Made by a program: the position numbers and the translations under genes. DNA of 37,939 nt from Microcystis aeruginosa W13-11 (GTDB lineage: Bacteria > Cyanobacteriota > Cyanobacteriia > Cyanobacteriales > Microcystaceae): positions 1-37,939 of the forward strand of contig JAADBR010000052.1 of assembly GCA_009995705.1 (NCBI GenBank), written 5' to 3'. This document shows, piece by piece, positions 25,015 to 33,359 of the stretch; the stretch's first letter is position 1, and each line of letters opens with the position of its first letter. Below the pieces are notes generated by a model. The model worked only from the letters and a program-made list of their open reading frames with translations. It was not told where the DNA came from and did not search any database.

Positions 25015-25050
25015 GTGCGTTACTCAACGGATTTAGTATGACAACTGATA

Positions 25051-25076
25051 AAAACCCCTCCAATTAATGAAGGGGA
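25051..25076 (-). terminator. Terminator of the PEP-CTERM gene
   Basis: On the minus strand, CCCCTTCATTAATTGGAGGGG folds into a short stem followed by TTTTTATC, about 25 bp after the PEP-CTERM stop codon. Confidence 0.6.
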
Positions 25077-25099
25077 ATTGTCGGATTTTATTGATGGTA

Positions 25100-25741
25100 T
25101 TAAGATACTTTTGTGGTTTCTTTTTCTGAGGATTTAGAGGATTTCAATTTGCGCTTGAGGGTTGAGGCTGCGCCGAGTGTGCCTAAGGCGAGGAGACTGA
25201 GGGTTAAACTTGGTTCAGGCACTACCGTAGTACCAGTATTGGCAAAAGAGAAGCTCAGGTCATTGAAATCAAATGGACCATTAAGCTGATCCTCAAAGCT
25301 GACTAAAGTTTTGTTTGGCATCCAGTTTTCTTGGACTCGAGCATGAGCCTGATTGTCTGGATTTCGGCTAGCGGGTCCGGTTAAAAAGTTATTCCCCGTA
25401 TCGTTGACAAACAGTCGGAAGATCAATTCAGTACCGATAGAAAAAGAACCCAATGATACCGTACTACCCACGGTTGAAGAGAGATTATTGAAGATAAAAA
25501 GATCGTTAGAAAAATCTCCATCGTCACCAGGGTTGCCTAATGAATCACGCATTAAGTACAAATCGTTGCTGAACTGGCCAGAATTGCCCTCAAAAGTGGC
25601 TATTACTGGAGATGTATTAGTTACTAGCACTTTTAGTCCTTCAGTGCCTGGAGATGCTATGGGAAAGTAGTAAGCTACCATCGGAACGGAGACAATCGCC
25701 CCAAAAACTGCTCCCAGTGAGGAATACCAAACGTGATTCAT
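25100..25741 (-). CDS. PEP-CTERM sorting-domain exported protein
   Basis: 213 residues. The N-terminus (about residues 6-30) is hydrophobic and serves as signal or anchor. The body is rich in Asn, Asp, Gly and Ser; FEDQLNGPFDFNDLSFSF near residue 150 resembles the DUF4114-type calcium-binding motif. The C-terminus has VPEP, then a hydrophobic helix (LTLSLLALGTLGAASTL) and a basic tail KRKLK, the tripartite signal cut by exosortase. Such proteins go to the extracellular polymer layer. A Lys/Ser-rich stretch after the basic residues makes the tail longer than usual. Molecular role unknown. Confidence 0.88.
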   Translation of the reverse strand: MNHVWYSSLGAVFGAIVSVPMVAYYFPIASPGTEGLKVLVTNTSPVIATFEGNSGQFSNDLYLMRDSLGNPGDDGDFSNDLFIFNNLSSTVGSTVSLGSFSIGTELIFRLFVNDTGNNFLTGPASRNPDNQAHARVQENWMPNKTLVSFEDQLNGPFDFNDLSFSFANTGTTVVPEPSLTLSLLALGTLGAASTLKRKLKSSKSSEKETTKVS

Positions 25742-25968
25742 TGTCTTTTTTTATCTTAATATAGCGTTACATAATCGACATCCCCTTAATACACATTCCC
25801 CCCCCAACTGTATTCTAAGCTACATTTTTATAAATATTTACATTCCTCTCCGTCAGGCTTCTTTGGCCAAGTTAAGAGCGATCGCATTCTATCTCTAGTA
25901 GTCAACAATGCCGATGACAAGAGCTAAGTTAAGATTGAAGGGCATTCAGTTGTTAATTCGTGTAATTC

Positions 25969-26571
25969 ATGACGACAATACTTGTACAAGCGACCTCGGC
26001 TCCTCTAATGATTGATCTTCCTTGGATTATGCCGATGACGGAGGAGCAGTTTTATGAATTTTGTTTAGCCAATCGAGATTTACGCATTGAACGCAGTGCC
26101 AGTGGAGAAGTGATCGTTATGCCTGCTGCTTTTTCAGATACGGGTAATCGCAATTTTAATATCGCCGCTCAACTTTGGAACTGGTCAGAACTAGATGGAA
26201 CGGGACTGGGGTTTGATTCTAGTGCGGGTTTTACGCTGCCCAATGGCGCAATTCGTTCACCTGATGCTGCTTGGATTAAATTAGAACGCTGGAATGCTTT
26301 AACAGGAAAACAAAAAGCCTCTTTTGCCCCCATCTGTCCCGATTTTGTCATTGAATTACGTTCTGTCAATGATACAGTATCCAGTTTGCGGAAAAAGATG
26401 GAGGAATATATTGCCAATGGTACTTTATTGGGTTGGTTAATCGATCGCAAAAATCGCCAAGTCTATATTTACCGTCCCCATGGAGAACCGGAGATTTTAA
26501 ATGCTCCTGAAACCGTTAGTGGTGATCCAGAATTGCCGGGGTTTGAGTTAGTAATGGCTAAGATTTGGTAA
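25969..26571 (+). CDS. Uma2-family PD-(D/E)XK endonuclease-like protein (DUF820)
   Basis: 200 residues. MTEEQFYEFCLANRDLRIER near 23, then GEVIVMPA, RSPDAAWIK near 95 (metal-binding Asp), PDFVIELRS near 125 (D...E.x pattern) and GWLIDRKNRQVYIYRP near 155 are the core strands and catalytic acids of the Uma2 fold. Cyanobacteria hold dozens of copies; the fold is that of restriction-like nucleases but no target is known. It stands alone on the plus strand between the PEP-CTERM gene and a relic-rich zone. Confidence 0.9.
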   Translation: MTTILVQATSAPLMIDLPWIMPMTEEQFYEFCLANRDLRIERSASGEVIVMPAAFSDTGNRNFNIAAQLWNWSELDGTGLGFDSSAGFTLPNGAIRSPDAAWIKLERWNALTGKQKASFAPICPDFVIELRSVNDTVSSLRKKMEEYIANGTLLGWLIDRKNRQVYIYRPHGEPEILNAPETVSGDPELPGFELVMAKIW

Positions 26572-27010
26572 ATGCGATCGCTACGTCCTCCTGTGATAAA
26601 TTATCAGAGGCGATCGAGATTTTCCTACAACTCGATCGAATGTGTTATCATTCGGAGCAAATAGAGTAAGTCAGCCTAATTCAACCGTGGTGTGTTGAAG
26701 CGGAGGAGCCGAATTTGGGGCGAATTTAAGTCAATGAAAAGGACATCTCTCAGTCCTAGCCCGTCAGCTAACTTCGTAGGCATTGGGGGAAGACTGAAGG
26801 GAAACAGAATAGGAAATATTCCTGCAAATATTCTGACTCTTTCAGGATTCTTGGTTGGTACTGCTCATTATCTGTACCTCAATCCTTATATAAGGGTAAA
26901 TATAGTTAGTAAAAGTATAGTCAAATATAGACAGACTGAATTCCATTTCAGAAATTCCCTTCACTTTTACTTCGAGAGATTGATTCTCCTTGGCTGAACT
27001 ACGCACCTCT
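26572..27010. other. Gene-free, probably mobile-element-derived stretch
   Basis: No convincing gene; a 101-codon frame at 26692 lacks a ribosome-binding site and family features. The part 26735-26810 can fold with CAGTC (26750) pairing GACTG near 26795 around an inner CCTA/TAGG stem, which recalls RNA-like 3' regions of IS200/IS605 elements, but I cannot confirm this. Confidence 0.3.
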
Positions 27011-27226
27011 CTATCCCATAGCGGTCAAACGCATTTGGGAATGCTTTTCGCAAATCGTTTGAGAGTTTCTTCCCGTGTCCTTACCAATCTGGGTTGCGTT
27101 TTTGCCGCCACAGATTTCGTACAAGGCCATTAATCTTTCTCTTGTTCGTGGATGCTCCGCTCCTAATGCCTCTTCTCTTAAGGTTTCTAGGCTTTGATTC
27201 AACTTTTCGCAATCCACTTTCAGCAT
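27011..27226 (-). pseudogene. IS630-family transposase, N-terminal fragment
   Basis: ATG 27224-27226 opens MLKVDCEKLNQSLETLREEA, then HPRTRERLMALYEICGGKNA and TQIGKDTGRNSQT, the N-terminal helix-turn-helix of IS630-type transposases. Where VMEWVHRY would follow, the sequence changes to ICEKHSQMRLTAMG and stops; this junction coincides with a hairpin (CAAACGCATTTG near 27026 and CGCAAATCGTTTG near 27050) next to a TAGCGGT motif like the end of the small element inside hmpF. So the fragment was probably cut by such an element. Nothing of the catalytic domain remains. Confidence 0.65.
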
Positions 27227-27444
27227 TTTTTGTCTCTTCTTTAGTTTTGGGTCTCTAGATTTAGTCTATCTGCTTTTGTCAAAAAACTCCAGTTCTCTAG
27301 CTGGTCGGGGTTTAACACGAATATTGCGGCTATTTTAGTCGCTAGGCGTGCCACAGGCAGGCAAGCGAAAGCTTGGCTGTTTAAGGATGTGGTACTGTAT
27401 CCGGCGATGGGTTTTATCGGTCTGATTACCCTCTCAACCATCAG

Positions 27445-27766
27445 TCATAACTCATTTTCGCTCAAAGGTTTGCTTAAATAATCGGTTGCCCCCACCATTT
27501 TGGCTTTTACCCTTGCCAGGGGCACCCCTTGACTGGTTAAACCGTCGAGTTTTGGTAGGGCGATATCCCAGAGAATGAGAGCAGCTTCGATCAATATAGC
27601 CTGAGCGAGAGCTTCTCAGGGAAAAGACCCCAGGAATAGTTGGAATTTTCTAAAATACTCTCGACTTTTTCAACAATACTGAGATCACCATCAATAGTTC
27701 TCTTATTTTTTGTCCTAGTTCAATCAATTGTAAAATACTGGGAATGTCAATCTCATTGAAGCTTCC
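27445..27766 (-). pseudogene. Decayed PatA-like response regulator (PATAN plus receiver)
   Basis: Read leftward, 27766-27715 gives GSFNEIDIPSILQLIELGQK, typical of the PATAN/DUF4388 domain. After a large deletion, another frame gives RTIDGDLSIVEKVESILENS (27702-27640), the start of a receiver domain. Then come LILWDIALPKLDGL near 27570 with the phosphoacceptor Asp, and RVKAKMVGATDYLSKPLSEN ending at the stop 27445-27447, with the conserved Lys. The order PATAN then receiver matches the PatA/PixG/PixE type that works with type IV pilus chemotaxis systems. Deletions and frame changes make it non-functional. It lies about 670 bp from hmpF, a gene of the same process. Confidence 0.65.
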
Positions 27767-28439
27767 TTGCCTAATTTCTCGGAATCTCCCCCACTAGACG
27801 CTATTTCTTTTAGTCTAGAATAACCTAGAGCAGTTATCTTAATGGGGAGGTACGAAGTCTCTGGTCTTGGGCAATACTAGAAGAGGAGGTGTTAGTCTGG
27901 AGATGATGCCAAGTCTCCTCATACTTCATCTTGAGGAGAAACGCTGTCTTCCTTGCTCTTGTTACTAACAATAAATCTGATAAGCTAATTATGTAAGATA
28001 TTTTTCAGTAACCTTTGCTGCATTTAAACTAGCCTAGGAAATTTTCAGTACAAAAGGTCTAGCTTTCTATCCTTGCCGCTCGCTCTCACGCCGTCTTAAC
28101 CGATAATTTAGATGTGTGGTCAGCTTATTCAAACTGCAGCCAGAGGTAAAAGGGGTCGGAAAACATCAGCGGATTTATGGGATTGACTGCCAAATTTTTT
28201 GAGACTAGGTCAGTAAATTGGTGCTTAAAAATCTTCAAAAATTTAAAATTTTCCAGTGGGTAAGAGGAAAAATTGAGGACAAATATATGTCTCAAAAAGA
28301 AAAACTTGAATGATAGAAATTAAAATTTTTGTGGCAGCCGATGGGTACACTGAAACTGTAAACAGCCCGCTCCTAGCCTCAATCACCAACTCTCTCTAAA
28401 ACCAATTACAAAAACTTTCATCACACAGGAAGACTACTC
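27767..28439. other. Intergenic leader of hmpF, no other gene seen
   Basis: Contains a short inverted repeat TCTCCTCA/TGAGGAGA near 27912-27941 and an A+T-rich leader. The last bases hold the hmpF ribosome-binding site AGGAAG, 8 nt before the GTG. Confidence 0.4.
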
Positions 28440-30089
28440 GTGCTATACCTTGCAGAAGTAAAAAAACAGACTAGAGGTTTTATCAGTGGTTACAAAACCG
28501 AATTGAAGCTATTGGCCTGTCAGCATAAAGATCAGACGTGGAGTGCCATAGCGGGAAACGATATCTTAACCTGCGACGAAACTAACTCCATAGGAGAAGG
28601 TGCGCTTATCTTGGTGAATTTGAACGATAATCGTCAACTGCAAGGAAAACCGGAATTAGCGGGAGCGGAGATGGTGCGACAACTGCAAAGGATTTCCCGT
28701 TTGATCGAACGCAATAAGGAAGATCAAGAGAAAATCGATCAGTGGAAACAATCCCTCACCTATCAAAGCGAGATTCTCAACCGCCAGAAAATGGAAATGG
28801 AGGAAAGAATTGAGCAAATTGAGCGCATAGAAGCAGAATTTGATTATTTAGAGGGCAAAAGACAAGAACTGGAAAACCTAAAACAAAAATTGATAGAGCA
28901 ACAGCGACACCTGGAAGAAGAACAAATAAATTTCAACTCCTTCCCCAATCTTTCCCCAGAACAACAACAATTTATTCGCTCTCTAGCGGAGAGTTTAGCC
29001 AATAATCACGATCTGGGTAATTCTCCCTCACAAATTCTCTATTCAACTCTTGAATCTGTGCAGGGACAACAGACAATTTTAAATAGTTGTTGGCAGAGTT
29101 TAGAGGAGCAGAAAAAAGCTGTAGAAAATCGTCAGGTCGCCAACGAACAAATGCTCAATCATCTCAAACAAAGAGCCAGGGAATTAAAGATAAGTCGCAG
29201 TGTTTTGGAAACAACGAAGATACAACTACAAATACAAGAAACTGTTCTGAGTCAAAAACAGGAATTATTCGAGCGCCTTAACCTCACCCTACAAACCACT
29301 GATTCGACTCGACAAATGCTCCTTCGTCTCGCCCAAGCAGCAGACCTAGATTTTGATGGGAAAATCGATCTAGAAGCTCTTGAAAAAATGCCTTTAGAAG
29401 AATTGGAGAGCTTAGTTAACAATTTACAAACAGACCTCGATCGCTTGGAAATTTTTGTCAACGACCAAGAGGAAGAATTAACTCTCCAATCCCAAACCGT
29501 GGAAGAATTAGGAGCAAGAATGACCACAATAGATGAATCCCAGCGAGCTAATTTAGAAGAAGAATTAGCCGAGGAACAGGAGAGAAAAGGAATGCTGGCA
29601 GAAACTCTGTTCGGACAAAGACGGAATCTTCGGGAAAGGCAAGCTATTCGCTCTCAATATCGGAAAATTTTACAACGGAGACAGGGAATTTTATCCCCAG
29701 AAGATGCCCAAAAATGTAGCTTTGAACCAGTGTTAATTCTCCTGGAGGATAGTTATCAAAATAATCTCCAAGAAAGTCAACGTTTAGCAGCAGAAATCAA
29801 GGGACTACAAGAGGATTTACAAAAAAACAGAGATACTATTGATGAGCAATGGTCGGATTTAGAGCAAAAAACTCGTGAATTTGAAGAACAGGAGCGACAA
29901 TGGCGCGATGCTAATCTGGCATTAGTGCGTTTAAAAACTCAGATGCAACAGTACGAAACTTTCCTGCAACCCGTGCAGGATCATCTCGATCAAATCCGTC
30001 AAAAACTAGAAAATATCTCCCATTGGTTTATACCTATAGCGGTGTGCAGTCGTATGAGGTACAGTGTCACGAGCTATGAACCATGCTAG
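28440..30089 (+). CDS. hmpF: Pilus motility taxis protein HmpF, C-terminus altered by a small element
   Basis: 549 residues from GTG 28440 (AGGAAG 8 nt upstream). The start MLYLAEVKKQTRGFISGYKT, ELKLLACQHKDQTWSAI and the conserved GALILVNLNDNRQLQGKPEL are those of HmpF. Residues about 75-525 are long coiled coils (IDQWKQSLTYQSEILNRQKM, FVNDQEEELTLQSQTVEELG). HmpF is a cyanobacterial protein needed for pilus-driven motility; it sits at cell poles with the Hmp chemotaxis proteins. The last 15 or so residues (AVCSRMRYSVTSYEPC) are encoded by the element at 30035-30131. Removing the element and one TA would give FIPMQSNVIAYHYAINS instead, so the body is intact and only the tail is rewritten. Function is likely kept but untested. 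Confidence 0.88.
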   Translation: MLYLAEVKKQTRGFISGYKTELKLLACQHKDQTWSAIAGNDILTCDETNSIGEGALILVNLNDNRQLQGKPELAGAEMVRQLQRISRLIERNKEDQEKIDQWKQSLTYQSEILNRQKMEMEERIEQIERIEAEFDYLEGKRQELENLKQKLIEQQRHLEEEQINFNSFPNLSPEQQQFIRSLAESLANNHDLGNSPSQILYSTLESVQGQQTILNSCWQSLEEQKKAVENRQVANEQMLNHLKQRARELKISRSVLETTKIQLQIQETVLSQKQELFERLNLTLQTTDSTRQMLLRLAQAADLDFDGKIDLEALEKMPLEELESLVNNLQTDLDRLEIFVNDQEEELTLQSQTVEELGARMTTIDESQRANLEEELAEEQERKGMLAETLFGQRRNLRERQAIRSQYRKILQRRQGILSPEDAQKCSFEPVLILLEDSYQNNLQESQRLAAEIKGLQEDLQKNRDTIDEQWSDLEQKTREFEEQERQWRDANLALVRLKTQMQQYETFLQPVQDHLDQIRQKLENISHWFIPIAVCSRMRYSVTSYEPC

Positions 30090-30131
30090 GCAAAGCTTGG
30101 TTTGTATCTCACTCAAGCGCTTACCGCTATA
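30035..30131. mobile_element. 93-bp MITE flanked by TA dinucleotides inside the 3' end of hmpF
   Basis: Ends TAGCGGT (30037) and ACCGCTA (30123-30129) open imperfect inverted repeats of about 27 bp; TA on each side (30035-30036, 30130-30131) fits the TA duplication of IS630/Tc1-type transposition. A TAGCGGT motif also lies next to the IS630 fragment at 27020. No coding capacity of its own, but hmpF reads into it and stops at 30087-30089. Confidence 0.8.
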
Positions 30132-30345
30132 TGCAATCTAATGTTATTGCATATCATTACGCTATTAACAGTTAGGCTTAATTAGGGTTTCTGAACAAAT
30201 AATACAGGGTAATTCAGAAAAAGATTTCTCCCTTCTTGCCGATAACTTTTATAGCTTTTTATCTATGGATAAAATAATTTAGATCAATTTAACTCTAGGT
30301 TAGATGTGGTATAGACTAGGATTAGTAATTTATACTCAGATAGCT

Positions 30346-30432
30346 ATGAGACAATCCGATCGAGAAATAATGATTCTAGCGGCTGTGGCCTCCCTCTTAG
30401 CGGTGATGGCGGAAGTAGCAATCGCTTTTTAG
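30346..30432 (+). CDS. Possible 28-residue single-helix membrane protein
   Basis: ATG 30346 to TAG 30430-30432 encodes MRQSDREIMILAAVASLLAV and then MAEVAIAF: a charged start and one hydrophobic helix, like the small thylakoid subunits of cyanobacteria. It does not match any I can recall (PetL, PetM, PetN, PsaI, PsaM, Psb30). The ribosome-binding site is weak; TATAGACT about 35 nt upstream could be a -10 box. May be chance. Confidence 0.35.
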   Translation: MRQSDREIMILAAVASLLAVMAEVAIAF

Positions 30433-30558
30433 ATAAAAAAAACTGATTTATGGAGTTAAAGTCTGGCAAAATTGGCAATCAATGCCGAGGAAAGATATCG
30501 ATAGAATGCTTGTAACAGGGGCGGCAATTGCGATCGCCTCGTTCAGGGAAATTAAAGC

Positions 30559-30783
30559 ATGAGTGTTAGTGTAACGGGCCAGATAAAAAGAATCGAAATA
30601 GGCACGGGAACTTGGGCATTAATTGCCGATAACGGTCAAACCTACGAATTAATGGAACCACCCGCCGAATTAACCCAAAAAAGGGCAAAAGTGACAGTTA
30701 TAGGTCAAATTCGCTCAGATGTGATAACTCTGGCCATGATCGGGCCAATTTTACAAGTGACCTCCTTTCAATCCCTGCCATGA
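30559..30783 (+). CDS. Small beta-rich protein of unknown function
   Basis: 74 residues from ATG 30559 with CAGGG about 12 nt upstream. The pattern MSVSVTGQIKRIEIGTGTWA, ADNGQTYELMEPP, AKVTVIGQI, LAMIGPILQV suggests a small five-stranded barrel of OB-fold type, and similar short proteins occur in other cyanobacteria. No catalytic motif, signal peptide or partner gene. It lies upstream of the squalene/phytoene synthase family gene on the same strand but 270 bp away, so it may have its own transcript. Confidence 0.65.
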   Translation: MSVSVTGQIKRIEIGTGTWALIADNGQTYELMEPPAELTQKRAKVTVIGQIRSDVITLAMIGPILQVTSFQSLP

Positions 30784-31052
30784 AGCCAAAAAATACTGTT
30801 TAAAAACGGGCAAAAACCGCTTTTTAAGCCTGTAATCTCGAAAAATTGCCGTAATTGTCCCTCAGCTATCCCAGAAAGAAAAATTGTCAAGAAGACCCTA
30901 ATGGTTGATTTTTTCGAGAATAATCGGGAAATTTTGAATAATCATACTACAATAGACAGCAACTTTGTCTTAGGAACATCGGAATCACCTAAACCGATCT
31001 ATCTGATTGGTTTAACTCGTAGTTACCTAAGTTGGCGTGAGGAGTGGACTGA

Positions 31053-31862
31053 ATGAATTTGCGCGATAATGCTTTAACGATTCTGCAAGAAACGAGTCGA
31101 ACTTTTTATATTCCCATAAGTCGTTTACCAGATCGTCTGCTCGAGGCAGTAGCCTCAGCTTATCTCTGTATGAGGGCGATCGATGAAGTAGAAGACCATC
31201 CCGACCTAGATAACTTCAGTAAAGCCCAGATATTAAGACAAATTAGCCTGAATTTACAAGCAGGTACCCAAAATTCTACCAAAGAGGATTTTACTTTTGG
31301 CTTAGTCCATCGGGAGATTTTGCCGGAAGTTACCCTGAGAATTGGCGAATGGGCAATGTTAGCACCGGATTCGATCGCCCCCCGGGTTTGGGATGCCACG
31401 GCGGCCATGGCCGATCGCATGGCCTACTGGGCGGGCAATAACTGGGATATTCGCACGGAAATAGAATTAGATCAATATACCTTTAGTGTGGCTGGTGCCG
31501 TGGGTTTATTGCTGTCTGACCTCTGGAATTGGTACGATGGCACCGAAACTAATCGCAGTTATGCCATCGGTTTTGGTCGGGGTTTACAAGCGGTTAATAT
31601 TGCCCGCAACCACGGGGAGGATCGGCGCCGGGGGGTAAGTTTTCTGCCCCAGGGTTGGACAATGAGTGATATTCATAATTATGCCCGTCGTAATCTGAAA
31701 TTAGCTGATTATTACACTCAATCGCTGCCTAATGGGCCGGCCCTCGATTTTTGTAAGATTCCCCTCGCTTTAGCCCATGGCACTCTCGAAGTCCTAGCGT
31801 TAGGTAAGGAAAAACTCAGCCGCAGCGATGTCATCGCTTTGGTGCAACAAATTACCCGTTAG
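31053..31862 (+). CDS. Squalene/phytoene synthase family protein
   Basis: 269 residues. The trans-isoprenyl diphosphate synthase signs are clear: SRTFYIPISRLP near 15, Asp-rich DEVED near 43-47 in YLCMRAIDEVEDHPD, and a second Asp/Glu motif NHGEDRRRGVSFLP near 187. Such enzymes join two prenyl diphosphates head to head to give squalene or phytoene. The length is shorter than the usual 300-310-residue CrtB, and the second motif starts NIARNHGED rather than NILRDVGED, so it is likely a squalene-synthase-like or divergent paralogue and not the main carotenoid enzyme. GAGGAG precedes the ATG. It converges on petD, with a shared terminator at 31881-31931. Confidence 0.82.
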   Translation: MNLRDNALTILQETSRTFYIPISRLPDRLLEAVASAYLCMRAIDEVEDHPDLDNFSKAQILRQISLNLQAGTQNSTKEDFTFGLVHREILPEVTLRIGEWAMLAPDSIAPRVWDATAAMADRMAYWAGNNWDIRTEIELDQYTFSVAGAVGLLLSDLWNWYDGTETNRSYAIGFGRGLQAVNIARNHGEDRRRGVSFLPQGWTMSDIHNYARRNLKLADYYTQSLPNGPALDFCKIPLALAHGTLEVLALGKEKLSRSDVIALVQQITR

Positions 31863-31880
31863 AGGAAATCACAATTAAAA

Positions 31881-31931
31881 TTGCCCACGCTCGCTCTTCC
31901 AAAGTCTGGAATCACAAGCGTGGGCAAAAAA
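31881..31931. terminator. Bidirectional terminator between the synthase gene and petD
   Basis: TTGCCCACGCT (31881-31891) and AGCGTGGGCAA (31917-31927) form a perfect 11-bp stem, followed by an A run (T run on the minus strand side is weaker). It lies between convergent genes and can end both. Confidence 0.8.
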
Positions 31932-31949
31932 CCGGTGAAGTTCAGTAAC

Positions 31950-32432
31950 TTAGAACAAACCGAGAGTTAAAGATGTATCGATGGGGAAAGTGGCACCAAT
32001 ACCTAACCAAATCGTGACCACAGTACCAAATAGGAAGATAGCGGTAGCGACGGGACGACGGAAAGGATTTTGGAATTTATTGACGCTTTCAATAAAAGGA
32101 ACTAACATCAAGCCTAGGGGAACGCCAGCCATGCAAGCGATACCTAAGAGTTTGTTAGGAAGAATACGGAGAATTTGGAAAACGGGATAAAGATACCACT
32201 CGGGCAGAATTTCTAGGGGAGTAGCGAAAGGATCGGCAGGTTCACCGATCATGGTGGGATCCATAATCGCTAAACCGGTGCAGAGTCCGATCGTACCAAA
32301 GATAACCACCGGGAAGATATAGAGCAGATCGTTGGGCCAAGCGGGTTCACCGTAGTAGTTGTGACCCATCCCTTTAGCCAACTTAGCGCGGAGAGCGGGA
32401 TCGCTGAGATCGGGCTTTTTTAATGTGGACAT
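31950..32432 (-). CDS. petD: Cytochrome b6-f complex subunit IV
   Basis: 160 residues, the standard length. [20 protein letters not shown] near 22-41, the PEWY motif in [17 protein letters not shown] near 75 (quinol-oxidation Qo site) and three transmembrane helices identify PetD. With PetB it forms the core of the b6f complex in thylakoids, which passes electrons from plastoquinol to plastocyanin or cytochrome c6 and pumps protons. It follows petB by 52 bp on the minus strand, the standard cyanobacterial petBD operon, with an AGGAGAC ribosome-binding site. Confidence 0.98.
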   Translation of the reverse strand: MSTLKKPDLSDPALRAKLAKGMGHNYYGEPAWPNDLLYIFPVVIFGTIGLCTGLAIMDPTMIGEPADPFATPLEILPEWYLYPVFQILRILPNKLLGIACMAGVPLGLMLVPFIESVNKFQNPFRRPVATAIFLFGTVVTIWLGIGATFPIDTSLTLGLF

Positions 32433-32484
32433 GGATAATGTCTCCTAAAAATGATTTCGGACCGACAGAGATATTTTTCTGAAT

Positions 32485-33153
32485 TTATAGAGGCCCAGAA
32501 ATGCCTTGTTTACGGATCATCAAGAAATGTAGCAACATGAAGACCGCGATCGACCAAGGTAGTACAAAAGTATGTAAGCTGTAGAAACGGGTTAAAGTTG
32601 CTTGACCGACGCTTTCGCTACCGCGCATCAGGGTGACGAGTTGATCACCGACGACGGGAATAGCAGCAGGTACACCGGAAACAATTTTAACCGCCCAGTA
32701 ACCCACCTGATCCCAGGGTAAGGAGTAACCGGTGACACCGAAGCTAACGGTGATTACGGCCAGGACAACTCCAGTTACCCAGGTTAATTCGCGAGGTTTT
32801 TTGAAGCCACCGGTCAGATAGACGCGGAAAACGTGCAGGATCATCATTAACACCATCATACTGGCGGACCAGCGATGGATAGAACGAATTAACCAGCCAA
32901 AGTTAACTTCGTTCATGATGTACTGTACGGAGGAGAGGGCCTCTGCTACAGTGGGTTTGTAGTAGAAGGTCATGGCGAAACCAGTGGCAAACTGGATCAC
33001 GAAGCACACAAGGGTGATGCCACCCAGACAGTAGAAGATATTGACGTGGGGGGGAACGTATTTGGTGCTGATATCATCAGCGATCCCTTGAATTTCTAAG
33101 CGTTCCTCAAACCATTGATAGGCTTTAGAATCCGTTACTTGTTTGGTAAACAT
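32485..33153 (-). CDS. petB: Cytochrome b6
   Basis: 222 residues, the standard length. Four transmembrane helices with two His pairs for haems bn and bp (in [20 protein letters not shown] and [20 protein letters not shown]), and Cys near 43 (YCLGGITLV), though the covalent haem ci ligand near residue 35 is less easy to assign by eye. It is the quinol-binding haem protein of the b6f complex. The gene leads petBD. Its upstream region is unusual: an ORF-less structured element in the same orientation lies about 200 bp before the start codon. Confidence 0.98.
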   Translation of the reverse strand: MFTKQVTDSKAYQWFEERLEIQGIADDISTKYVPPHVNIFYCLGGITLVCFVIQFATGFAMTFYYKPTVAEALSSVQYIMNEVNFGWLIRSIHRWSASMMVLMMILHVFRVYLTGGFKKPRELTWVTGVVLAVITVSFGVTGYSLPWDQVGYWAVKIVSGVPAAIPVVGDQLVTLMRGSESVGQATLTRFYSLHTFVLPWSIAVFMLLHFLMIRKQGISGPL

Positions 33154-33359
33154 CGCGTAACCAGTAAGAAAAATGAAAGATTTAATGTGTGACCTTTAAA
33201 AAATGTAACACAGTTTTCAGGGGTAATTCTCGCTCTTGTCAGGTTTCTCTACCGGTGGGGATCAATTGGCGATCGCTAGGGATGAAAAACCTCTAACTTC
33301 GTAAAATTTCCCTTAAAATGTCTTCTAGACTACAAAAAATCAGGCCAATTGTCCGACAC
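33154..33359 (-). promoter_or_regulatory. petB: Upstream region of petBD
   Basis: About 200 bp between the petB start and the element at 33360. It includes a GCGATCGC palindrome near 33270, the highly iterated cyanobacterial motif. It must hold the native proximal promoter unless transcription now starts in or beyond the element. No specific promoter box is asserted. Confidence 0.4.

Noticed and set aside
27241..27441. 66-codon minus-strand frame
   Set aside because: No ribosome-binding site or known motif; lies among relics between the IS630 fragment and the broken response regulator.
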